Origin: VBCK01 sp035511515 | GTDB taxonomy: Bacteria > Pseudomonadota > Gammaproteobacteria > Burkholderiales > Burkholderiaceae_F | Direction: 5' to 3' | NCBI GenBank assembly: GCA_035511515.1 | Contig: DATKFG010000072.1 | Coordinates: 1 to 20,888, forward strand | DNA length: 20,888 nt | In this document: piece after piece, positions 1-7,221 of the stretch | Layout of the letters: each line of letters opens with the position of its first letter | Position numbering within the stretch: the stretch's first letter is position 1 | The notes under the pieces: generated by a model | The model's database searches: none | Told to the model about the DNA's origin: nothing | The model's input: only the letters and a program-made list of their open reading frames with translations | Made by a program: the position numbers and the translations under genes

Positions 1-1897
1 TTGGGACACGGTGGTGCTGGCGCTGGAGCGGGACGTTCAGCAGCTCACGCGCGCCTGGGCCGCTGTCTCGCACCTGAACGCGGTGGCCGACTCGCCCGCG
101 CTGCGCGCCCAGTACAACGCCAACCTGCCCAAGCTCACCCAGTTCTGGACCGAGCTGTCGCAGAACCTGGCGCTGTACGACAAGTACCGCAGCATGGCAG
201 CCCAGCCGCAGTTCGAGCGCTGGAGCGCGGCGCGCCGGCGCACCGTCCAGAATGAGTTGCGCGATTTCCGCCTGGGCGGCGCCGAGCTGCCCGCGGCCCA
301 GCGCGAGCGCCTGCGCGCGCTGCGCGAGCGCGAATCGCAGATCGCGACCCGTTTTTCCGAGAACGTGCTCGACTCCACCGGCGCCTTCGCGCTGGTGCTG
401 GACGATGCGGCGCAACTGGCGGGCATCCCCGAGGACGTGCTGGAGCAATACCAGGAAGCCGCGCGCGCCGACGGCCGCAGCGGCTACAAGGTGACGCTGC
501 ATGCTCCCAGCTACCTGCCGGCGCTGCAGTACGCGCACGATCGCGGCCTGCGCGAGCGGCTGTACCGCGCCTACACGACGCGCGCTTCCGAATTCGGACC
601 GGCTCAGTGGGACAACACGCCGCTGATGCTGGAGCTGCTGCGGCTGCGGCGCGAGCACGCGCAATTGCTCGGCTACCGCAACTTCGCCGAGCTGTCGCTG
701 GTGCCGAAGATGGCGCAGTCGGTCGCGGAGGTCGCGCAGTTCCTGCGCGACCTGGTGCGCCGCGCGCGCCCGCAGGCACAGCGCGAGATGGCCGAGCTGG
801 CGCGCTTCGCGGCCGATGAGCTCGCTCTGCCGCAGCTGATGCCCTGGGACATCTCCTTTGCGGCCGAGCGGCTGCGCCAGGCCCGTTACGCCTATTCGGA
901 GCAGGAGCTCAAGCGCTACTTTCCGCAAACGCGCGTGTTGCCGGGGCTGTTTGCGCTGATCGAGCGGCTGTTCTCGGTGCGAATCCGCCCCGACCAGGCC
1001 CCGGTGTGGCACCCGGATGTGCGCTTTTACCGGATCGAGACGCTCGAGGGCCAGCTGATCGGGCAGTTCTACCTGGACCTGTACGCGCGCGATCACAAGC
1101 AAGGCGGCGCCTGGCAGGACGATGCCCGCAGCCGCTGGCGGCACGACGCCGTGCTGCAGACACCGGTGTCGTTCCTGACGTGCAACTTCTCGCGGCCTGT
1201 GCCCGGCCGGCCCGCACTGCTGACCCATGACGAGGTGCTCACGCTGCTGCACGAATTCGGACACGGGCTGCATCACATGCTCACGCGGGTGGACGAGCCG
1301 GCGGTGGCCGGGATCCATGGCGTCGAATGGGACGCGGTGGAGCTGCCGAGCCAGTTCCTGGAGAACTTCGGCTGGCAGTGGCAGGCGCTGCAGGAGCTCA
1401 CCGGGCACGCCGACACCGGCGAGAAGCTGCCGCGACCGCTGTTCGAGCGGATCATAGCGGCGCGCAATTTTCACGGCGGGATGCACCTGGTGCGCCAGCT
1501 CGAGTTCGGCCTGTTCGACCTGAGGCTGCACAGCGAGTTCGACCCGGACCGGGCCGACGGCCCCGCCCTGCAGGCGCTGGCGCAGCAGGTGCGCTCGGAG
1601 GTCGCGGTGATCTTTCCGCCGCCCGAGCACCGCGGCGCCAACAGCTTCACCCACATTTTTTCGGGCGGTTACGCGGCCGGCTACTACAGCTACCTGTGGG
1701 CCGAAGTGCTGTCGTCGGACTGCTTTGCCGCGTTCGAAGAGCTGGCCGACGTGGTCGACCCGCAGCAGGGCGCGCGCTTCCTGGACGAGATCCTGGCGGT
1801 CGGCGGAAGCCGCCCGGCGATGGAATCGTTCGTGGCTTTCCGCGGCCGCCCGCCCAGCATCGATCCGCTGCTGCGCCACAACGGGATCGGCAGCTAG
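1..1897 (+). CDS. prlC: Oligopeptidase A (M3 zinc metallopeptidase), 5' end missing
   Basis: Cytoplasmic zinc endopeptidase of the thimet oligopeptidase (M3) family, which degrades short peptides including cleaved signal peptides. The reading frame is open from base 2 (Trp-Asp-Thr-Val...), with no start codon in a suitable place, and the visible 631 residues are about 50 short of E. coli OpdA (680), so the start lies left of the window. The zinc site is intact: HEFGH is encoded at 1250-1264, and the third ligand is the Glu of DAVELPSQ at 1340-1342, the normal M3 spacing. The Tyr-rich GGYAAGYYSY stretch near the C-terminus (about 1666-1695) is the conserved substrate-binding loop of the family. 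The N-terminal segment VSHLNAV also matches the OpdA subgroup. Gene identity is secure; only the missing N-terminus is unknown. It ends 106 bases before pstS and appears to be a separate transcription unit. Confidence 0.95.
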   Translation, partial: WDTVVLALERDVQQLTRAWAAVSHLNAVADSPALRAQYNANLPKLTQFWTELSQNLALYDKYRSMAAQPQFERWSAARRRTVQNELRDFRLGGAELPAAQRERLRALRERESQIATRFSENVLDSTGAFALVLDDAAQLAGIPEDVLEQYQEAARADGRSGYKVTLHAPSYLPALQYAHDRGLRERLYRAYTTRASEFGPAQWDNTPLMLELLRLRREHAQLLGYRNFAELSLVPKMAQSVAEVAQFLRDLVRRARPQAQREMAELARFAADELALPQLMPWDISFAAERLRQARYAYSEQELKRYFPQTRVLPGLFALIERLFSVRIRPDQAPVWHPDVRFYRIETLEGQLIGQFYLDLYARDHKQGGAWQDDARSRWRHDAVLQTPVSFLTCNFSRPVPGRPALLTHDEVLTLLHEFGHGLHHMLTRVDEPAVAGIHGVEWDAVELPSQFLENFGWQWQALQELTGHADTGEKLPRPLFERIIAARNFHGGMHLVRQLEFGLFDLRLHSEFDPDRADGPALQALAQQVRSEVAVIFPPPEHRGANSFTHIFSGGYAAGYYSYLWAEVLSSDCFAAFEELADVVDPQQGARFLDEILAVGGSRPAMESFVAFRGRPPSIDPLLRHNGIGS

Positions 1898-1907
1898 ATC
1901 CTGCCAC

Positions 1908-1914
1908 CTGTCAT
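1908..1914 (+). promoter_or_regulatory. Additional PhoB-type heptamer upstream of the pst Pho box
   Basis: A perfect CTGTCAT heptamer, the E. coli Pho-box half-site, lies just after the prlC stop. Its start is exactly 22 bases (two 11-base steps) before the first heptamer of the main Pho box, so it is on the same helical face. The intervening register (1919-1925) has no recognisable heptamer. It may be an accessory PhoB contact, or chance. Confidence 0.4.
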
Positions 1915-1929
1915 GGGGGCCGCACCGCA

Positions 1930-1947
1930 ATGTAACTGACTTGTCAT
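1930..1947 (+). promoter_or_regulatory. Pho box (PhoB-binding site) of the pst operon
   Basis: The sequence aTGTAACtgactTGTCAT has two heptamers starting 11 bases apart (1930 and 1941) separated by 4 bases, the layout of the PhoB site (consensus CTGTCAT, 4 bases, CTGTCAY). The second heptamer matches at 6 of 7 positions and the first at fewer. It occupies the -35 region relative to a plausible -10 at 1958-1963, as in PhoB-activated promoters, and precedes pstS, so phosphate-starvation control of pstSCAB is the natural reading. Confidence 0.72.
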
Positions 1948-1957
1948 ATTCGGCTTC

Positions 1958-1963
1958 TAGATT
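1958..1963 (+). promoter_or_regulatory. Candidate -10 element of the pst promoter
   Basis: TAGATT matches 4 of 6 bases of TATAAT and starts 10 bases after the Pho box, the spacing expected where PhoB replaces a -35 box. Transcription would start around 1970, giving a leader of about 35 bases before the pstS ATG. Confidence 0.45.
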
Positions 1964-2003
1964 GAGAAGATTTCATTCCGAAAAGAAACAGGGGAGGTAC
2001 AGC

Positions 2004-3020
2004 ATGTTCTTACGAATCGCCCGATCGGTGGCGATCGCAGGCGTGGCCGCCTTGATGGTGGGCGCGTCGCCGGCGGTCGAAATCACCGGCGCCGGGTCGA
2101 CTTTTGTGTACCCGATTCTGTCGCGGTGGTCGGCCGACTACAGTGCAGCCACCGGCGTGAAAGTCAACTACCAGTCGATCGGATCCGGCGGCGGCATCGC
2201 GCAGATCAAGGCGGGCACGGTCGACTTCGGCGCCACCGACAAGCCGTTGCCACCCGACGAACTGGCGCAGGCGGGCCTGGCGCAGTTTCCGATCGTGATC
2301 GGCGGGGTCGTTCCGGTGGTCAATATCGAAGGCGTGGCGCCGGGCCAGTTGAAGCTGACCGGACCGGTGCTGACGGACATCTACCTGGGCAAGATCCAGA
2401 AGTGGAACGATCCGGCGATTGCCGCCCTCAATTCCGGCCTGAAACTGGCCGACGCGGCCATCAGCGTCGTGCATCGCTCGGATGGATCGGGCACGACCTT
2501 CAACTTCGTCAACTACCTGTCCAAGGTCAGCGACGAATGGAAATCGAAGGTCGGAGAAGGAACCTCGGTGCAGTGGCCGGTGGGCGTCGGCGGCAAGGGC
2601 AACGAGGGTGTGGCCGCCTACGTGAAGCAGATCAAGAATTCGATCGGGTACGTGGAGCTGGCCTACGCGCTGCAAAACAAGATGTCGTATACGTCGATGA
2701 AGAACCGCGCCGGCAGCTTCGTCGAGCCGAGCCTTGAATCGTTCCAGGCGGCCGCCGCCGGAGGCGACTGGGCCAACGCCAAGGACTTCTTCCTCGTGAT
2801 CACCGACGCGGCCGGACCGAATTCCTGGCCGATTGCCGCCAGCGTGTTCGTTCTGATGTATCGGCAGCCGAAGGATCCGGAGCACACGAAAACTGCCCTG
2901 AGCTTCTTCAAATGGGCCCTCGAAAAGGGACAGCAGCAGGCCAGGGAACTCGATTACGTGCCCGCACCGGACGCGCTCGTCAAGCAGGTCGAGGCCTACT
3001 GGGCCAGCACGATCAAGTAG
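2004..3020 (+). CDS. pstS: PstS, periplasmic phosphate-binding protein of the Pst ABC importer
   Basis: Captures phosphate in the periplasm and delivers it to PstCA. I chose the ATG at 2004 because GGGGAGG lies 7 bases upstream and it begins a clean signal peptide (MFLRIARSVAIAGVAALMVG-ASPA) with probable cleavage before VEITGAG; the same frame is open further upstream but only as prlC shadow. Length is 338 residues, normal for PstS. The mature N-terminus GAGSTFVYPILSRW and the later motifs SIGSGGGIAQIKAGTVDFGATDKPL (in part) and HRSDGSGTTFNFVNYLS are the phosphate-contacting loops of the family. First gene of pstSCAB, directly behind the Pho box; a 64-base gap with a small hairpin separates it from pstC, which would suit the higher expression typical of binding proteins. 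Confidence 0.96.
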   Translation: MFLRIARSVAIAGVAALMVGASPAVEITGAGSTFVYPILSRWSADYSAATGVKVNYQSIGSGGGIAQIKAGTVDFGATDKPLPPDELAQAGLAQFPIVIGGVVPVVNIEGVAPGQLKLTGPVLTDIYLGKIQKWNDPAIAALNSGLKLADAAISVVHRSDGSGTTFNFVNYLSKVSDEWKSKVGEGTSVQWPVGVGGKGNEGVAAYVKQIKNSIGYVELAYALQNKMSYTSMKNRAGSFVEPSLESFQAAAAGGDWANAKDFFLVITDAAGPNSWPIAASVFVLMYRQPKDPEHTKTALSFFKWALEKGQQQARELDYVPAPDALVKQVEAYWASTIK

Positions 3021-3024
3021 GGGC

Positions 3025-3039
3025 CCGCCGCGAGGGCGG
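3025..3039 (+). other. Small GC-rich hairpin between pstS and pstC
   Basis: CCGCC (3025-3029) pairs with GGCGG (3035-3039) around a GCGAG loop, starting 5 bases after the pstS stop. There is no U-tract, so it is not a full terminator. Stem-loops after binding-protein genes can stabilise the upstream message; with only five pairs this one could be chance. Confidence 0.25.
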
Positions 3040-3084
3040 CAAACCGTGGCAATGGGGCCGCCACCAGTTGAGCATGGGAAAGAG

Positions 3085-4077
3085 ATGACCGTCTCTTCGA
3101 CCGCTTCAACCGGGTTCGATATCGAACCGGCGGGCGCGCGCGATCGCTCGGCAGCCGAAACACGGCAGGACACCCTGTTCCGCTGGATGCTGTTCAGCTC
3201 GGCCACGCTGGTGCTGCTCGTCCTGGCCGGGGCCGCGCTGTCGATGCTGTGGGGCGGGCGCCTGGCGTTCCAGACGTTCGGCTGGCGCTTCATCGTCAGC
3301 GACGAGTGGGACGCGGTCGGCCGTCACTTCGGAGCCTTCGTCCCGATCTACGGCACGCTGACCAGCTCCGCCATCGCGATGCTGATCGCCGTGCCGGTGA
3401 GCTTCGGAATCGCGCTGTTTCTGACCGAGATCGCTCCGAACTGGCTGCAGACCCCGATCGCGGCCGCCATCGAGCTGCTGGCCGGCATCCCATCGATCAT
3501 CTACGGCATGTGGGGACTGTTCTCCTTCGTGCCGTTCATGTCCGACCACGTGCTGCCCTGGATCAACGACCACCTCGGCCCCCTGCCCTGGATCGGCGCG
3601 CTGTTCCGCGGCCCGCCGCTGGGCATCGGCATGCTGACCGCCGGCATCGTGCTCGGAATCATGGTGATCCCGTTCATCTCCTCCGTGATGCGCGATGTGT
3701 TCCGCACGGTGCCGGCGTCGTTGAAGGAATCGGCCTACGCGCTGGGTTCGACCACGTGGGAGGTCGTGTGGAAGGTGGTGCTGCCCTACACGCGGTCGGC
3801 CGTCGTCGGCGGCATCTTCCTCGGCCTGGGGCGGGCGCTGGGCGAGACGATGGCGGTGACTTTCGTGCTGGGCAACGCGCATCAGCTCAGCGCCTCGCTG
3901 TTGATGCCCGGCAATTCGATCGCCGCAACCATCGCCAACGAGTTCACGGAAGCCGACTCCGACATCTACCTGTCGTCGCTGATCGCGCTGGGCTTCCTGC
4001 TGTTCGTCGTGACCCTGATCGTGCTGGCGATCGCGCGCCTGATGCTGAGCAATCTGGCGCGCCGGGAGGGCCGTTGA
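3085..4077 (+). CDS. pstC: PstC, phosphate ABC transporter permease
   Basis: One of two inner-membrane permease subunits of the Pst high-affinity phosphate importer. The protein has about six hydrophobic segments; the first is LFSSATLVLLVLAGAALSML. The binding-protein-dependent transport (EAA-like) loop is SLKESAYALGSTTWEVVWKV, and the family stretch LLAGIPSIIYGMWGLF is present. I chose the ATG at 3085 (330 residues) because GGGAAAGAG sits immediately upstream; GTG at 3046 or ATG at 3052 in the same frame would add about a dozen residues of unremarkable sequence. The stop TGA shares one base with the ATG of pstA (TGATG), so the two permeases are translationally coupled. Confidence 0.94.
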   Translation: MTVSSTASTGFDIEPAGARDRSAAETRQDTLFRWMLFSSATLVLLVLAGAALSMLWGGRLAFQTFGWRFIVSDEWDAVGRHFGAFVPIYGTLTSSAIAMLIAVPVSFGIALFLTEIAPNWLQTPIAAAIELLAGIPSIIYGMWGLFSFVPFMSDHVLPWINDHLGPLPWIGALFRGPPLGIGMLTAGIVLGIMVIPFISSVMRDVFRTVPASLKESAYALGSTTWEVVWKVVLPYTRSAVVGGIFLGLGRALGETMAVTFVLGNAHQLSASLLMPGNSIAATIANEFTEADSDIYLSSLIALGFLLFVVTLIVLAIARLMLSNLARREGR

Positions 4078-4940
4078 TGAAGTCGCCCCGCGGCCTGATC
4101 CTGAGGCGCCGCGCCAGCAATCTGGTCTCCAAGCTGCTCGGCATCGCCGCCACCGCGTTCGGCTTGACGTGGCTGGCCTGGATCCTGGTCGTCACGCTGC
4201 TCAACGGCGCGCGGGCGCTGAGCCCGCGCATCTTCACCGAAATGACGCCTCCGCCCGGCGCCGACGGGGGCCTGGCCAACGCGCTGGCCGGCAGCGCGCT
4301 GATGAGCACGCTGGGGGTGCTGATCGGCGCGCCGCTGGGCATCGCGGCGGGAACGTACCTGGCCGAGTTCGCCGAGCGGCGCCCGGTCTGGCGCGAATCG
4401 ATCCGCTTCGTCAACGACATCCTGCTGTCGGCGCCGTCGATCGTGCTGGGATTGTTCGTGTACACGATCTACGTGCGGCAGGTCGGGCACTTCTCCGGAT
4501 TGGCCGGCGGCCTGGCGTTGGCGCTGATCGTGCTGCCGGTGGTCGTGCGCACGACCGACGAGACCTTGCGCCTGGTGCCCAACATGATGCGGGAGGCGGC
4601 GTTGTCGCTCGGCATCCCGCGCTGGAAAGTGACGGTCCAGGTGCTGTACCGGGCGGCGCTGCCGGGCATCCTGACCGGGGTTCTGCTCGGGCTGGCGCGC
4701 ATCACGGGCGAAACGGCGCCGCTGCTGTTTACCGCGTTGAACAACCAGTACTGGAGCAACAACCTGAACGGGCCGACCGCCAGCGTGCCGGTGGTGATCT
4801 TCCAGTTCGCGATGAGCCCGTACGACGCATGGCATTCGCTCGCCTGGGCCGGCGCGTTCGTCGTGACGATGGTGGTGCTGGTCCTGAGCGTGGGCGCGCG
4901 CGCCTTCCTGCTGAAGAACCGGATGGACTCCAATGCTTAA
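4077..4940 (+). CDS. pstA: PstA, phosphate ABC transporter permease
   Basis: Second permease subunit of the Pst importer, pairing with PstC in the inner membrane. 287 residues, the usual size. It has six predicted membrane segments, the first at LLGIAATAFGLTWLAWILVV, and the EAA-type coupling loop MMREAALSLGIPRWKVTVQV, which docks onto the ATPase. ITGETAPLLFTALNNQYW is a typical PstA signature. The start ATG overlaps the pstC stop by one base, and the 3' end overlaps the start of pstB by 8 bases, so pstC, pstA and pstB form one coupled unit. Confidence 0.95.
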   Translation: MKSPRGLILRRRASNLVSKLLGIAATAFGLTWLAWILVVTLLNGARALSPRIFTEMTPPPGADGGLANALAGSALMSTLGVLIGAPLGIAAGTYLAEFAERRPVWRESIRFVNDILLSAPSIVLGLFVYTIYVRQVGHFSGLAGGLALALIVLPVVVRTTDETLRLVPNMMREAALSLGIPRWKVTVQVLYRAALPGILTGVLLGLARITGETAPLLFTALNNQYWSNNLNGPTASVPVVIFQFAMSPYDAWHSLAWAGAFVVTMVVLVLSVGARAFLLKNRMDSNA

Positions 4941-5766
4941 GGAAGCGCCCCTGATCCACACGGCGACCGCCGCCAACGGCGCTGCCACGGCCGACGTTGC
5001 ACCGGGTCCGGCACGCAGCAAGATCGAGGTCAAAGGGCTGGACTTTTACTACCGCGGCTACCACGCACTCAAGAGCATCAATCTGGAGATCCCGGAGCGG
5101 CAGATCACGGCGATCATCGGGCCGTCCGGCTGCGGCAAGTCGACCCTGTTGCGGGTGTTCAACCGGATCTACTCGGTCTACGCGGGCCTGGAGGCGACCG
5201 GCCAGGTGCTGCTGGACGGCGAGAACATCCTGGATCCGCACTACTCGCTGAACCGGCTGCGCACGCGGGTCGGCATGGTGTTCCAGAAAGCCGTGCCGTT
5301 TCCGCTGTCGATCTTCGAGAACGTGGCGTTCGGACTGCGTCACCACGTGCGCCTGTCGCGCGGCCAGATGGAGGACCGCGTCGAAAAGGCGCTGCGCGAA
5401 GCCGCGCTGTGGGACGAGGTCAAGGACAAGCTGCACACCAGCGCCCTGGGCCTGTCCGGCGGCCAGCAGCAGCGGCTGTGCATCGCCCGCGCGGTTGCGC
5501 TGCGCCCGCAGGTGCTGCTGCTGGACGAGCCCACCTCGGCCCTGGACCCGATCGCGACCGGCCGGGTCGAACAGCTGCTGTCGGATCTGCAGCTCGAGTA
5601 CACGATCGTGATCGTCACCCACAACATGCAGCAGGCCGCGCGCGTGTCGATGTACACCGCCTACATGTACCTGGGCGAGATGGTCGAGTTCGGATCGACC
5701 GCGGAGCTGTTTACCCGTCCGCAACGCCGCCAGACCGAGGACTACATCACCGGCCGCTTCGGCTGA
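4933..5766 (+). CDS. pstB: PstB, phosphate ABC transporter ATPase
   Basis: Peripheral ATPase that powers phosphate import through PstCA. 277 residues with all nucleotide-binding motifs: Walker A GPSGCGKST (residues 63-71), a Q-loop glutamine in VFQKAVPFP, signature LSGGQQQR, Walker B VLLLDEPTSALDP and the switch histidine in VTHNMQQAARVS. PstB-specific features are RVFNRI after Walker A and a C-terminal FTRPQRRQTEDYITGRFG. It has about 28 residues of Ala/Thr-rich N-terminal extension before the usual KIEVKGLDFYY start. The ATG at 4933 lies inside the last codons of pstA. In many bacteria phoU follows pstB; here the next gene is a secreted glutaredoxin-like protein, so phoU must be elsewhere or absent. 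Confidence 0.96.
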   Translation: MLKEAPLIHTATAANGAATADVAPGPARSKIEVKGLDFYYRGYHALKSINLEIPERQITAIIGPSGCGKSTLLRVFNRIYSVYAGLEATGQVLLDGENILDPHYSLNRLRTRVGMVFQKAVPFPLSIFENVAFGLRHHVRLSRGQMEDRVEKALREAALWDEVKDKLHTSALGLSGGQQQRLCIARAVALRPQVLLLDEPTSALDPIATGRVEQLLSDLQLEYTIVIVTHNMQQAARVSMYTAYMYLGEMVEFGSTAELFTRPQRRQTEDYITGRFG

Positions 5767-5823
5767 TTGCGCATTTGCGGCATTCGCGCGACGATTAGCC
5801 CTTTGGGCTCCATTGGATTGGGA

Positions 5824-6396
5824 ATGCGCCTGAAGTGGCTGGCCCTCGCCCTGTGCGTCAGCGTGCCGCTGGCTCACGCACAATTCAAATGGGTCGACGA
5901 CAAAGGCCGGGTCGGCTATGGCGACAAGCCGCCGCCCGGGGCTCACGATATCGAATCGCTGCAGGGCGTGAGCAAAGGCACCCGTCCCGACCCGCAGGCC
6001 GGCCTGCCATACCAGTTGCAGCGCACCGTGAAGGAATTCCCGGTGACGCTGTACGCGATGAGCGAATGTCCCGCGTGCGACAAAGGCCGCGCGATGCTCA
6101 AGGCGCGGGCGGTGCCGTTCACGGAGCGCGCGATCCGCAGCGTCGAGGACGTGACGGCCCTTAAGAAACTGACCAGCTCGGACCAACTGCCGGCCTTCCA
6201 GGTCGGCGGCCGTATCATCACCGGCTTCAACAGCGCGGTGTGGGACGACATGCTCGACCTGGCCGGCTATCCGAACGAAAACCAGCTGCCGGCGGACTGG
6301 GTCTGGCCTGCCCCCAGGCCACTCATCGAAGGCAGTCCCGCGCCGACCGCCGCAACGCAAAACGCCGCGGCGCCCGTTGCGGGCAATCCGCAGTAG
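5824..6396 (+). CDS. Secreted DUF4124 and glutaredoxin-domain protein
   Basis: A 190-residue exported thiol-disulfide protein. The ATG at 5824 begins a signal peptide (MRLKWLALALCVSVPLAHA) with cleavage before QFKW. Next is a DUF4124 motif, FKWVDDKGRVGYGDKPPPG (residues 21-39), then a glutaredoxin-like domain starting about residue 72 with the redox motif CPAC at 82-85 and a cis-proline region QLPAFQVGGRIITGF. The C-terminal 25 or so residues are Pro/Ala-rich and probably disordered. This arrangement is common in beta- and gammaproteobacteria, but I know of no established partner; a role in periplasmic or envelope disulfide chemistry is inference. It begins 57 bases after pstB on the same strand, and ends 13 bases before xth. 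The frame is open back to 5767, but that would bury the signal peptide. Confidence 0.85.
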   Translation: MRLKWLALALCVSVPLAHAQFKWVDDKGRVGYGDKPPPGAHDIESLQGVSKGTRPDPQAGLPYQLQRTVKEFPVTLYAMSECPACDKGRAMLKARAVPFTERAIRSVEDVTALKKLTSSDQLPAFQVGGRIITGFNSAVWDDMLDLAGYPNENQLPADWVWPAPRPLIEGSPAPTAATQNAAAPVAGNPQ

Positions 6397-6409
6397 CGGG
6401 AGCCGGGTG

Positions 6410-7186
6410 GTGAAGGTCGCGACCTGGAACGTCAATTCGCTGAACGTACGCTTGAACCACCTGTTGCAGTGGTTGCAGGCCGCGGCGATCGACATCGTCT
6501 GCCTGCAGGAGACCAAGCTCACCGACGAGAATTTTCCGGTGGCGGCGCTGAACGAAGCAGGCTATCGCAGCCTGTTTTCAGGACAGAAGACGTACAACGG
6601 CGTGGCGATCCTGCTCAAGCAGGATGCCGTCCGGCAGGTCGATCAGGTCCTGACTCAGCTTCCCGGACTCGATGACGAGCAGCGCCGGCTGATCGCTGCC
6701 ACCGTCGACGGCGTGCGCGTCGTGTGCGCGTACGTGCCGAACGGCCAGGCGGTCGGAAGCGACAAGTACTCCTACAAGCTCAAGTGGATCGCGTCGCTGA
6801 ACCAGTGGCTGCGCGAGGAGCTGCAGCAGCACGGCCAGCTGCTGGTGGCCGGCGACTTCAACATCGCGCCCGAGCCATCCGACGTGCACGACCCGGAAGC
6901 GTGGGCGGGGCAGGTTCTTTTCTCCGAACCGGAGCGGGCCGCCTTCCGCGCCTTGCTCAACCTGGGCCTGAAGGACAGCTTTCGGCTGTTCGAGCAGCCC
7001 GGCCGCAGCTTCACCTGGTGGGACTACCGCAACCTCGCATTCCGGCGCAAGCAGGGACTGCGGATCGACCACATCCTGATGAGCAAGGAGCTGGCGGCCC
7101 GCTGTACCGCCTGCTCGATCGATGTCGGCCTGCGACGGCTGGAGCAGCCCAGCGACCACGCACCGGTGATCGCCACGCTACAGTGA
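6410..7186 (+). CDS. xth: Exodeoxyribonuclease III (AP endonuclease family)
   Basis: Mg-dependent DNA-repair nuclease of the exonuclease III/endonuclease-exonuclease-phosphatase family, acting on abasic sites and 3' blocked ends. About 258 residues. Conserved motifs appear in order: ATWNVNSLNVRL, LQETK (metal-binding Glu), YNGVAIL, YVPNGQ, AGDFNIAP (catalytic Asp and Asn), WWDYR, LRIDHILMS and the C-terminal catalytic SDHAPV. The start is GTG: tandem GTG codons occur at 6407 and 6410, and 6410 gives the standard N-terminus (M)KVATWN with GGGAGC 6 bases upstream. It converges with the carbohydrate locus on the other strand, with 35 bases between stops. Confidence 0.94.
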   Translation: MKVATWNVNSLNVRLNHLLQWLQAAAIDIVCLQETKLTDENFPVAALNEAGYRSLFSGQKTYNGVAILLKQDAVRQVDQVLTQLPGLDDEQRRLIAATVDGVRVVCAYVPNGQAVGSDKYSYKLKWIASLNQWLREELQQHGQLLVAGDFNIAPEPSDVHDPEAWAGQVLFSEPERAAFRALLNLGLKDSFRLFEQPGRSFTWWDYRNLAFRRKQGLRIDHILMSKELAARCTACSIDVGLRRLEQPSDHAPVIATLQ

Positions 7187-7213
7187 GCGGCGCGGGGCGC
7201 AGGCTGGCGCCGC
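7187..7213. terminator. GC-rich inverted repeat between converging genes
   Basis: GCGGCGC (7187-7193) and GCGCCGC (7207-7213) form a 7-bp stem with a 13-base loop exactly between the xth stop and the stop of the opposite-strand glycosidase-like gene. An alternative 5-bp stem uses GGCGC 7196-7200 with GCGCC 7207-7211. No U-tract follows on either strand, so it is at best a weak bidirectional terminator. Confidence 0.3.
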
Positions 7214-7221
7214 CGAGCGTC

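Noticed and set aside
2010..3293. A 427-codon minus-strand frame opposite pstS
   Set aside because: PstS on the plus strand is complete with signal peptide, Pho box and family motifs; the antisense product is compositionally a shadow.
5797..5809. AGCCC-TTT-GGGCT hairpin after pstB, considered as a terminator
   Set aside because: The stem is only 5 bp and no U-tract follows; it may even lie in the leader of the next gene.
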